Assembly: GCF_025717675.1 (NCBI RefSeq)
Contig: NZ_JAJIRT010000001.1
Location: 1,240,001-1,304,000, forward strand
Direction: 5' to 3'
DNA length: 64,000 bases
Origin: Paucibacter sp. DJ2R-2
GTDB lineage: Bacteria; Pseudomonadota; Gammaproteobacteria; Burkholderiales; Burkholderiaceae_C
This document shows, one piece after another, positions 49,082 through 56,209 of the stretch. The notes beneath the pieces are model-generated. The model made no database searches, was not told the origin of the DNA, and saw only the letters and a program-made list of their open reading frames with translations. Positions within the stretch are counted from its first letter, which is position 1, and each line of letters starts with the position of its first letter. Both the position numbers and the translations under genes were made by a program.

Positions 49082-50266
49082 TCAGGCCCACAGCAGCTCG
49101 GCCGCATGCTCGGCCAGCATGCGTTCCTCGTCGGTCTTGATGACGCGGATGTGGACCTTGGAGTCGGGGTGGCTGATCAGGGCCTGGCCGCGCTGGTTGG
49201 CCTCGGGGTCCAGGCGCAGGCCCATCCACTCCATGTCGGCGAGCAGATCGGCGCGCAGTTCGGCGGCGTTCTCGCCGATGCCGCCGGTCAGCACCAAGGC
49301 GTCCAGCCCGCCCAGGCAGGCGGCCAGGCCGGCCAGCTCGCGCCGGCCACGGTCAACGAAGTAGGCCAGCGCCTCGCGCGCCGCAGGGCTGCCGGAGGCC
49401 TGCAGCACGCGCACATCGTGCGACTCACCGGACAAGCCCTTCAGGCCCGCGTTCTTGTAGAGCAAGTCGCTGAGGGCGGCCGGGTCCATGCGGTGTTCGC
49501 TCATCAGGTAGAGCAGAACGCCGGGGTCGAGCTGGCCGCAGCGGGTTCCCATGGGCAGGCCGTCGAGCGCCGTGAAACCCATGGTGGACGCGACCGAGCG
49601 CCCTCCGCGCAGGGCGCACATGGAAGCGCCATTGCCCAGATGCGCGATCACCACGCGGCCGAGTGCACGCTCGGGCTCGAGCTCGCGCAGGCGGCGAGCG
49701 ATGAACTCGTAAGACAGGCCGTGGAAGCCATAACGCCGTATGCCTTGTTCGTAATAGCGGCGCGGCAGGGCAAAGGTGTCGGCGACGAAGGGGTGGCTGC
49801 GGTGGAAGGCGGTGTCGAAGCAGGCGACCTGGTGGGCCTCGGGGAAGGCGGCGCGTGCGGCGCGGATGCCGGCCAGGTTGTGCGGCTGGTGCAGCGGCGC
49901 CAGCGGGCAGAAGCGCTCGAGCTGGGCCAGCAGGGCGGCGTCGATCAACTGCGGCGCAGCGAACTCCGGGCCGCCATGCACAACCCGGTGGCTGACGGCG
50001 CTGAGCACCTCACCGTGGAAATGGTGGGTCAGCACGTCGAGGATGGCTTGCAAAGCCAGCTCATGGTCGCCCACGGCGGCGTCATGGCGCAGGGACTGCT
50101 GCAGGCGGGTGCCCGCCCCGAGCTCGGCCTGCAGGCGCGGGCTGTCCCCCAGGCCCTCGACCTGGCCGTGGGCCAGCATGCTCAGTTCGGGCTGGGCTTT
50201 GTAAAGCGAAAACTTCAGCGAAGAAGAGCCGGCGTTCAGGGTCAGAAGCAGGTCATTGGCAGCCAT
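49082..50266 (-). CDS. ackA: Acetate kinase
   Basis: A 394-aa enzyme that interconverts acetyl-phosphate and acetate with ADP/ATP. LTLNAGSSSLKFSLY at the start, SHRVVHGGP, FDTAFH, RRYGFHGLS and IAHLGNGASMCA are all typical. The ATG at 50266 was chosen from the family start; the longer frame is intergenic. It begins the ackA-DUF3141-fabI run, complementary in function to the phosphotransacetylase half of the MaoC-Pta fusion. Confidence 0.95.
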   Translation of the reverse strand: MAANDLLLTLNAGSSSLKFSLYKAQPELSMLAHGQVEGLGDSPRLQAELGAGTRLQQSLRHDAAVGDHELALQAILDVLTHHFHGEVLSAVSHRVVHGGPEFAAPQLIDAALLAQLERFCPLAPLHQPHNLAGIRAARAAFPEAHQVACFDTAFHRSHPFVADTFALPRRYYEQGIRRYGFHGLSYEFIARRLRELEPERALGRVVIAHLGNGASMCALRGGRSVASTMGFTALDGLPMGTRCGQLDPGVLLYLMSEHRMDPAALSDLLYKNAGLKGLSGESHDVRVLQASGSPAAREALAYFVDRGRRELAGLAACLGGLDALVLTGGIGENAAELRADLLADMEWMGLRLDPEANQRGQALISHPDSKVHIRVIKTDEERMLAEHAAELLWA

Positions 50267-50395
50267 GGTCGGGCATCCTGGGCGGCCCGGGGGCCGCTTC
50301 CGTTCGGAGAGATACCCTGAAGCTAACGAGCGCTGATGACCCACCCGTGACGCGCAGGCCTCGCTTTCATGACAGGCCCGAGTCGCGTGGCCGCT

Positions 50396-50716
50396 TCAGC
50401 GAGCGGCGGCGTCGCGCAGACGCGCCAGCTCGCGCGCCATCAGATGCTGGCGCAGGCGCGGGCCGCGCAGCTTGGCCAGGGTGGCCAGGCCGTGGATGGC
50501 CAGGCCCAGACCCCAGCCCCAGAGCGGGAAGGCCGTCCAGTAGCTCTGGTGCAGCCCGCTGAGCAGGTAGAGGCCCAGGTTGACAGCCACAAACACCGTC
50601 AGGTGGCCGAGAAAACCCATCAGGGCGTCGACGCGTTGCTGGGCTTCTTGCAGCAAGGCGGCTTCGGGGTCTGTGCCCTTGAAGGCGGGGTCGCTGGGGT
50701 GCAGGCAGTGGCTCAT
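50396..50716 (-). CDS. 2TM domain protein
   Basis: A 106-aa membrane protein with two hydrophobic spans (MGFLGHLTVFVAVNLGLYLL and WGWGLGLAIHGLATL) flanked by short charged tails. This is the common 2TM domain (PF13239-like) of unknown role. The start MSHCLHPSD (50716) precedes the helix DPEAALLQEAQQRVDAL. It is on the minus strand between ackA and a LysR gene. Confidence 0.8.
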   Translation of the reverse strand: MSHCLHPSDPAFKGTDPEAALLQEAQQRVDALMGFLGHLTVFVAVNLGLYLLSGLHQSYWTAFPLWGWGLGLAIHGLATLAKLRGPRLRQHLMARELARLRDAAAR

Positions 50717-50850
50717 GCTTCGGTGCTCCTGGGCTGTGTGATGGCTGCATCTTGGCGGCGCAGCGCAGCGCAAGCCAAGGCCATGCGACGGCTTGTCAGC
50801 GGCGGGCGCGAATCGACGGCCCGAGCGATGAAGCGAGCGGCTGCCGCAGC

Positions 50851-51804
50851 TCAAGCACCGGACAAGCCCTGCGCCAGATGGTCCACCAGCGCCCGCACCC
50901 GCTGCGGCAGAAAGCGCTGGCTGGGCATGAGGGCGTGCAGGGGCAAGTCATCGCCCTGCCAGTCGGGGAAGAGGTCAACCAGGGCGCCGCTGCCCAGGCT
51001 CAGGCGCACATCGAGCGCGCTCTTGTAGATCACGCCGAAACCTTGCAGGGCCCATTGGTGGGCGATGGCAGCGTCGTCACAGCTGCGCGGGCCATGAACC
51101 GCCACCACCAGGGGCGCGGCCGCCTCTTGGCCGCGCGGGCGAAAGCGCCAGCTGCGCTCGTGCCGGTTGCGGATCTTGAAGGTCAGGCAGGCGTGCTGGC
51201 TGAGCTCGCTGGGGTGGCCGGGCCGGCCATGGCGCTCGAGATAGGCCGGGCTGGCCACGGCCATGCGTCGCACCAAGGCCAAGCGGCGCGCCACCAGGCC
51301 CGAGTCGGGCAGCTGGCCGTAGCGCAGGGCCAGGTCCACCTCGTCCTTGACCAGGTCCAGCAGGGAATCGCTGACGCTGAGCTGCAGCTCCACGGCCGGG
51401 TGGCGCTCCAGAAACTCGTCGAACAGCGGCAGCAGCAGCTGGCGGGTCAGATCGCTGGGCGCCGAAACCCGGATGCGGCCGCGCAAGGAAGGCGCCGCCG
51501 CACCGGCCGCGCGGCTGCCGGCCGCGCAGGCCACCGGGTCGGCCTCCAGCGCCAGCGCCAGGCCTTCGTCCAGCAATTCCAGCGCACGCTGGCCATGCTC
51601 GCGCAGCTGCTCGCCGGCCTGGGTCAGGCGCAGGGCCCGCGTGCTGCGCTCCACCAGGCGCAGACCCAGACGCGCTTCCAGCTTCTTGAGCATGGCGCTG
51701 GCCGCCGCCGGCGTGATGTCCATGACCTTGGATGCGGCCGTCAGGCTGCCGCCCCGGGCGCACTCCAGCAGCAGGCGCAGCTCGTCGGTATTTTCAATTT
51801 TCAT
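50851..51804 (-). CDS. LysR-family transcriptional regulator
   Basis: A 317-aa regulator. The N-terminal winged helix (LTAASKVMDITPAAASAMLK) starts at MKIENTDELRLLL; the longer upstream frame is antisense to the oxidoreductase. The effector domain carries IRVSAPSDLTRQLLLPLF. It is divergent from the zinc-type oxidoreductase, with 99 bases between the starts, so that gene is the likely target. The inducer is unknown. Confidence 0.9.
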   Translation of the reverse strand: MKIENTDELRLLLECARGGSLTAASKVMDITPAAASAMLKKLEARLGLRLVERSTRALRLTQAGEQLREHGQRALELLDEGLALALEADPVACAAGSRAAGAAAPSLRGRIRVSAPSDLTRQLLLPLFDEFLERHPAVELQLSVSDSLLDLVKDEVDLALRYGQLPDSGLVARRLALVRRMAVASPAYLERHGRPGHPSELSQHACLTFKIRNRHERSWRFRPRGQEAAAPLVVAVHGPRSCDDAAIAHQWALQGFGVIYKSALDVRLSLGSGALVDLFPDWQGDDLPLHALMPSQRFLPQRVRALVDHLAQGLSGA

Positions 51805-51903
51805 TTGAAACAGTCGCTTCGAACCATGGCTTTTTCCGAAAGCCAAACAGACCGAGGATAGCGTCCAACGCCGGGATCGTCCCGGCCTCACCGGAGTCTT
51901 CCC

Positions 51904-52941
51904 ATGAAAGCTGTTGGCTATTTCCAGAACCTGCCCCTCACAGCCCCCGAGTCCTTGCTCGACCTGGAGCTGCCCCGCCCCACCCCCGGCCCGCGCGACC
52001 TGCTGGTCGAGGTGCGCGCCATTGCCGTCAACCCGGTTGATGTGAAGGTGCGCATGAGCCGGCCCGCGGCCGATGCGCAGACCCCGGTCGTGCTGGGCTG
52101 GGATGCCGTGGGCATCGTCCGCGAAGTCGGGCCCGAGGTGCGCGGCTTCCAGCCGGGCGACCGGGTCTGGTACGCCGGCGAGATCAACCGCCCGGGCAGC
52201 TATGCCCAGTTCCAGGCCGTGGACCACCGCCTGGCCGCGCTGGCCCCGGCCTCGCTCAGCGACGCCGAGGCGGCCGCCCTGCCGCTGACCGCCATCACCG
52301 CCTGGGAGCTGCTGTTCGACCGCCTGCAGGTGCAACACCAGCCCGAGCGCCCGGTCAGCCTGCTGGTCACGGCGGCCAATGGCGGGGTCGGCTCCATCCT
52401 TTTGCAACTGGCACGCCAGCTGCCCCATCTGACCTTGATCGCCAGCACCAGCCGGCCCGAAACCGCCGCCCGCCTGCAAGCCTTGGGCGCCCATCACGTG
52501 GTGGATCACCGCCAGCCCCTGGCGCCACAGCTGAAGCAACTGGTGAGCCAGCACCAACTTCCGCCGATCCGCTATGCCGCCAGCCTCAGCCACACCAGCG
52601 AACATTTCGGCGAACTGGTCGAGGCGCTGGAGGTGCAAGGCCGGCTGGGCCTGATCGACGATTTCCCGCCCGAGGCCGTCAATGTGATGGCGCTCAAGGG
52701 CAAGGCCCTGTCCCTGCACTGGGAGATGATGTTCGCCCGCGCCCTGCACGCCAGCCACGATGTGGCAGAAGTCGGCGCCCTGCTGGCCGAAGTGGCGCGG
52801 CGGGTGGACGCCGGCGCGCTGCGCAGCACCTTGGCGGAGGTGCTCGGGCCGATCTCGGCCGCCACGCTCAAGCAGGCACATCAGCGCCTGGAAGGCCAGC
52901 ACACCGAGGGCAAGCTGGTGCTCGAGGGCTGGCCAGGCTGA
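51904..52941 (+). CDS. Zinc-type alcohol dehydrogenase-like / quinone oxidoreductase family protein
   Basis: A 345-aa medium-chain reductase. A GroES-like domain (NPVDVKVRMSRPAADA, GWDAVGIVREVG) is followed by a Rossmann domain with VTAANGGVGSILLQLA. No zinc-ligand cysteines are evident, so this is the zinc-lacking quinone-reductase side. It is the probable target of the divergent LysR regulator. Confidence 0.9.
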   Translation: MKAVGYFQNLPLTAPESLLDLELPRPTPGPRDLLVEVRAIAVNPVDVKVRMSRPAADAQTPVVLGWDAVGIVREVGPEVRGFQPGDRVWYAGEINRPGSYAQFQAVDHRLAALAPASLSDAEAAALPLTAITAWELLFDRLQVQHQPERPVSLLVTAANGGVGSILLQLARQLPHLTLIASTSRPETAARLQALGAHHVVDHRQPLAPQLKQLVSQHQLPPIRYAASLSHTSEHFGELVEALEVQGRLGLIDDFPPEAVNVMALKGKALSLHWEMMFARALHASHDVAEVGALLAEVARRVDAGALRSTLAEVLGPISAATLKQAHQRLEGQHTEGKLVLEGWPG

Positions 52942-53018
52942 GTCGCCGGCAAGGCGGGAAGCAGGAGGGGCGCGGCTGCTATGGTCGCGCCTGCGTGTTT
53001 TTTCCTTCCGCTTGATTG

Positions 53019-54179
53019 ATGCCCGACTTGCTTTCCGTCCTGCCGCTGCTGGACGCCGCCTTGCGCGGCGCCCTGCTGGCCATGCTCCTGCTGCTGGGCT
53101 GGGCCTTGTGGCGCGACGGCTCGGCGCGGCCGCGCCCGGCCGGGGCGCAGCTGGGCATGATGCTGGCGGCCGGCTTGATGGTGCAGGTGATCAGCTCCAT
53201 GCCCGCCTTCGAGGCCGGCCTGCCCCTGGCCTGGCAGGCGCCGGCCATCGCCATCTCGGTGGCCAATGCGCCGCTGTTCGCCCTGTTTGCCCGAGCCTTG
53301 TTCGTGGACGAGTTCCAGCTGCGGCCGCGTCACGCCCTGATTTGGCTGGCGGCCGCCGGCCTGAGTCTGCTCAACTGCATCTGGCTGCAGCCTTTGTCGC
53401 AAGGGCCGCAGCCCTGGTGGCCGGCCCAGGCCGCGGTCGGCTTGCAGCGCAGCCTGCCCTTGCTCTGCGGCTTGGTCGTGGCTGGCGCCGCCCTGCAGCA
53501 CTGGCGGGTGGACCTGGTCGAGCGCCGACGGCGCCTGCGCCTGTTTGTGGTGCTGGGTGGCACGGCATACATGTGCGCCATGGTTTGGGCGCGGGCACGC
53601 AGCCCGCAGGGCGCACTGAGCCCCGGTCTGGCCTTGGCCGATATGAGTGGCCTGCTGCTGATCCTGACCGTGCTCGCGCTGGGCTTGCTGCGCCTGCCGG
53701 CCCAAGGCCTGTTTGGAGGCCTGACGGTGGCCAGCTGCTCACAGCCGCTGGCGCCTGCCCCTCCACCAGACCCGGCCCCTGATGCCGACACGACCGACCC
53801 GGCCGAGCTGCAGCGCCTGCTGCAGTTGGTGCATCAGCATGCCTTCCACCGCAGTGAGGAACCCAGCCTGGGAGCCCTGGCCGCGCTCGCTGATCTGCCC
53901 GAGTACCGCCTGCGCCGCCTGATCCATCAAGGCCTGGGCCATCGCAACTTCAACGCCTTCATCAACAGCTTCCGCCTGGCCGAGGCCCGGGCGGCTCTGG
54001 CCGACCCAGCCCGGCGCGGCGTGCCCATCCTGAGCCTGGCGCTGGAGGCGGGCTTTCAATCCATCGGCCCCTTCAACCGGGCTTTCAAGACCGAGACGGG
54101 CCTGACGCCAAGCGAGTACCGCCAACAAAGCCTGGACACAAGCAGCACGGGCAACGCTATTTCTCTGGCCGAAAACTGA
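53019..54179 (+). CDS. Membrane-bound AraC-family transcriptional regulator
   Basis: A 386-aa protein whose N-terminal half has about seven hydrophobic segments (LRGALLAMLLLLGWALW through LLILTVLALGLL). The C-terminal 110 residues form an AraC-type double helix-turn-helix (LGALAALADLPEYRLRRLIH, then ILSLALEAGFQSIGPFNRAF). The layout is that of membrane-embedded AraC regulators that sense envelope or lipid signals. The ATG at 53019 overlaps no other gene. It may control the following hydrolase gene, 95 bases away. Confidence 0.85.
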   Translation: MPDLLSVLPLLDAALRGALLAMLLLLGWALWRDGSARPRPAGAQLGMMLAAGLMVQVISSMPAFEAGLPLAWQAPAIAISVANAPLFALFARALFVDEFQLRPRHALIWLAAAGLSLLNCIWLQPLSQGPQPWWPAQAAVGLQRSLPLLCGLVVAGAALQHWRVDLVERRRRLRLFVVLGGTAYMCAMVWARARSPQGALSPGLALADMSGLLLILTVLALGLLRLPAQGLFGGLTVASCSQPLAPAPPPDPAPDADTTDPAELQRLLQLVHQHAFHRSEEPSLGALAALADLPEYRLRRLIHQGLGHRNFNAFINSFRLAEARAALADPARRGVPILSLALEAGFQSIGPFNRAFKTETGLTPSEYRQQSLDTSSTGNAISLAEN

Positions 54180-54274
54180 AATCACCGTTTTCGGCAAGAC
54201 CGGCCGGCTTGCGAGCGGCAAGGTATGGGCTTCTCTTCTGTCACCCATACCTTCACCGGATCGGAGCCATCACC

Positions 54275-55366
54275 GTGCCTCATCGAATCTCCCCGCGCAG
54301 CCCGCTGCACACAAGTCTTCTGAATCTGGCCGCACTGCTGCTGAGCGCGCTGCTGGCCAGCACTGCCCAAGCCAACGTCGCCTGGCGCGAGCTGCCGGCG
54401 CGGGGCGAAGACGGCCCGGTCACGGTCTTCTACCCCAGCGAGACGGCCGAGCAGGCGCAGCGTTTCGGCCCCTTTGGCGAACTGAGACTGGCGGCTGAGG
54501 GCGAGCCGGCGCCGGCCCGTGGCAACGGCCGCCTGGTGCTGATCTCGCACGGCTCGGGCGGCGGGCCCTGGGGCCATGCCCAACTGGCCCAGGCCCTGGT
54601 GCGCGCCGGCTTTGTGGTCGCCGTGCCCTGGCACCGGGCCGACAACTTTCGCGACCCCAGCCGCCCCGGCCCCGACAGCTGGAAGCTGCGCCCGGCCGAG
54701 ATGTCGCGCGCCATCGACGCGGTGGCCGCGGATGCCGGCATGGCCCACTTCGCCTTGGACCTGGAGCGCGTCGGCGCCTACGGCATGTCGGCCGGCGGCC
54801 ACACCGTGCTCAGCCTGGCGGGCGGCCGCTGGTCAGCGGGCGGTTTCAAGCGACATTGCGACACGCACCTGGCCGAAGACTTCCAGTTCTGCGTCGGCCT
54901 GATCACGCGTCTGAACGGCGGCGGGCTCGATGGGCTCAAGCAATGGGCGGCCCGGCGCGTGCTCGCCTGGCGCTTCGCCGACGACACGCCACAAACGCAT
55001 GAGGACCCGCGCATCCGCGCCGTGGTGGCGGCGGTGCCGGCCGCGGCCGATTTCGAGCTCGACTCGCTGGTGCAGCCACGCATACCCCTGGCCCTGCTGA
55101 CAGCGAGGCAAGACGCCTGGCTGCACCCGCAATGGCACAGCGACGCCGTGCTGCAGCGTTGCCGCCAGGCCCCACGCCAGCCCTGCGAGCAGTTGGCCGA
55201 TCTGCCCCAAGGCGGCCATGGCGCCTACCTCGCGCCCCTGCCGGCCGGTCTGGACGGGCTGCTGGGGGACTTGCTCAACGATCCGCCGGGCTTCGACCGA
55301 AACCAATTGGCCGAGATCGATGCGCGCGTGGTGGGGTTTTTCCAGAAGCATCTGCTGCAGCCCTGA
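54275..55366 (+). CDS. Secreted alpha/beta hydrolase (dienelactone hydrolase/lipase-like)
   Basis: A 363-aa exported enzyme. I chose GTG 54275, because GGAG sits about 8 bases upstream and it starts a signal peptide (LNLAALLLSALLASTAQA). The Ser nucleophile lies in AYGMSAGGHT near residue 170; ISHGSGGG near 90 holds the oxyanion region, and the His is probably in QGGHGAY near 318. Cys residues suggest periplasmic oxidation. The substrate is unknown. Confidence 0.85.
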   Translation: MPHRISPRSPLHTSLLNLAALLLSALLASTAQANVAWRELPARGEDGPVTVFYPSETAEQAQRFGPFGELRLAAEGEPAPARGNGRLVLISHGSGGGPWGHAQLAQALVRAGFVVAVPWHRADNFRDPSRPGPDSWKLRPAEMSRAIDAVAADAGMAHFALDLERVGAYGMSAGGHTVLSLAGGRWSAGGFKRHCDTHLAEDFQFCVGLITRLNGGGLDGLKQWAARRVLAWRFADDTPQTHEDPRIRAVVAAVPAAADFELDSLVQPRIPLALLTARQDAWLHPQWHSDAVLQRCRQAPRQPCEQLADLPQGGHGAYLAPLPAGLDGLLGDLLNDPPGFDRNQLAEIDARVVGFFQKHLLQP

Positions 55367-55396
55367 ACCCGGTGAGGGCGGCCACGTCCAAAGAAA

Positions 55397-55424
55397 AAAG
55401 GCGAGCCTCGCGGCCCGCCTCTTT
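55397..55424 (+). terminator. Terminator hairpin after the secreted hydrolase
   Basis: AAAAGGCGAGCC-TCGC-GGCCCGCCTCTTT: an imperfect GC stem with A-tract before and T-rich tail after. A near-identical hairpin follows at 56128-56167. Confidence 0.7.
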
Positions 55425-55435
55425 CATTGAACGAA

Positions 55436-55499
55436 ATAGGGTCAGAGTCAATTTTTGCAGGCAAGTCATGGTCAGCTTTAAATAACTCTGACCCCATTT
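55436..55499. repeat. Short palindromic element with GGGTCAGAGT ends
   Basis: GGGTCAGAGT at 55439-55448 and ACTCTGACCC at 55485-55494 are perfect inverted arms 36 bp apart, with AATTTTT inside. It resembles the small elements mobilised by REP-associated tyrosine transposases. No transposase is in the window. Confidence 0.65.
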
Positions 55500-55538
55500 G
55501 AATGTGTCGCCATGGGTTGGCGAACTGGCGCTCTTCCC

Positions 55539-56012
55539 TCACGGACCTCCCACATTGATGTAGACGACGGCGAAGCCGTCATGGACCCCTGTTGTCACCG
55601 TGGCACGCAGGATTCGACCATGGGACTCCTCAGGCCGCACTGCAAAGTGCACGCGACTGGCTTCACCGGTGAAGCTGGCCGAGGCCGTACCGTCGGCATT
55701 GGTTTGCACACTGAAGTCGACCTGAGACGGATCACTCAGGGGCCTCCAGGCCAGAAAAGTCAAGGCACGGGGCGGGTGGGCCTGAATCAGATAGTGGATA
55801 CCCCCAGGCGGAGCCTGGAACGAAAGCTCAAAGCAATTGGCCGCCTCAGGCCTCGCCTCGATGCTCACATCTTGAATGACGTCTTTATTGATGGTGACGC
55901 AGCCTGTCGCTGTTGCTGACCAGGCCGGGCATGAAACAGCGAGTGAAGCAGCAAGCCATGCGGCGGTGAATGGACTGCGGCTGATCGTTGGGTTTCGAAG
56001 ATTCCAGCGCAT
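55539..56012 (-). CDS. Hypothetical secreted protein
   Basis: A 157-aa protein with a signal peptide (AAWLAASLAVSCPAWSATA). The rest is a soluble region with a probable Cys pair (GCVTINK and NCFELSF) and a beta-rich C-terminus. No family recognised. It converges with the secreted hydrolase; no partners are obvious. Confidence 0.65.
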   Translation of the reverse strand: MRWNLRNPTISRSPFTAAWLAASLAVSCPAWSATATGCVTINKDVIQDVSIEARPEAANCFELSFQAPPGGIHYLIQAHPPRALTFLAWRPLSDPSQVDFSVQTNADGTASASFTGEASRVHFAVRPEESHGRILRATVTTGVHDGFAVVYINVGGP

Positions 56013-56127
56013 CTTGCTGCTTGTTTCGAGTGAGAGAGCTGCAGTCTAGCTTGCGTGGATTCATGAAGTTACTTTCCCAAACAAGGACGTGCGCATGCTG
56101 GAACGCCCCCATACAGGCAGGGAGCAC

Positions 56128-56167
56128 CGACCAGAAAAAAGGCGAGCCTCACGGCCCGCCCTTTTTC
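56128..56167 (-). terminator. Terminator hairpin after the zinc metalloprotease
   Basis: An imperfect stem GGCGAGCC-TCAC-GGCCCGCC with A-tract before and CTTTTTC after, 43 bases beyond the metalloprotease stop. It is nearly identical to the hairpin at 55397-55424. Confidence 0.7.
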
Positions 56168-56209
56168 AATGGCCACCCGCCGGGAGGCGGGCGGCTCAAG
56201 CCCGATCGC

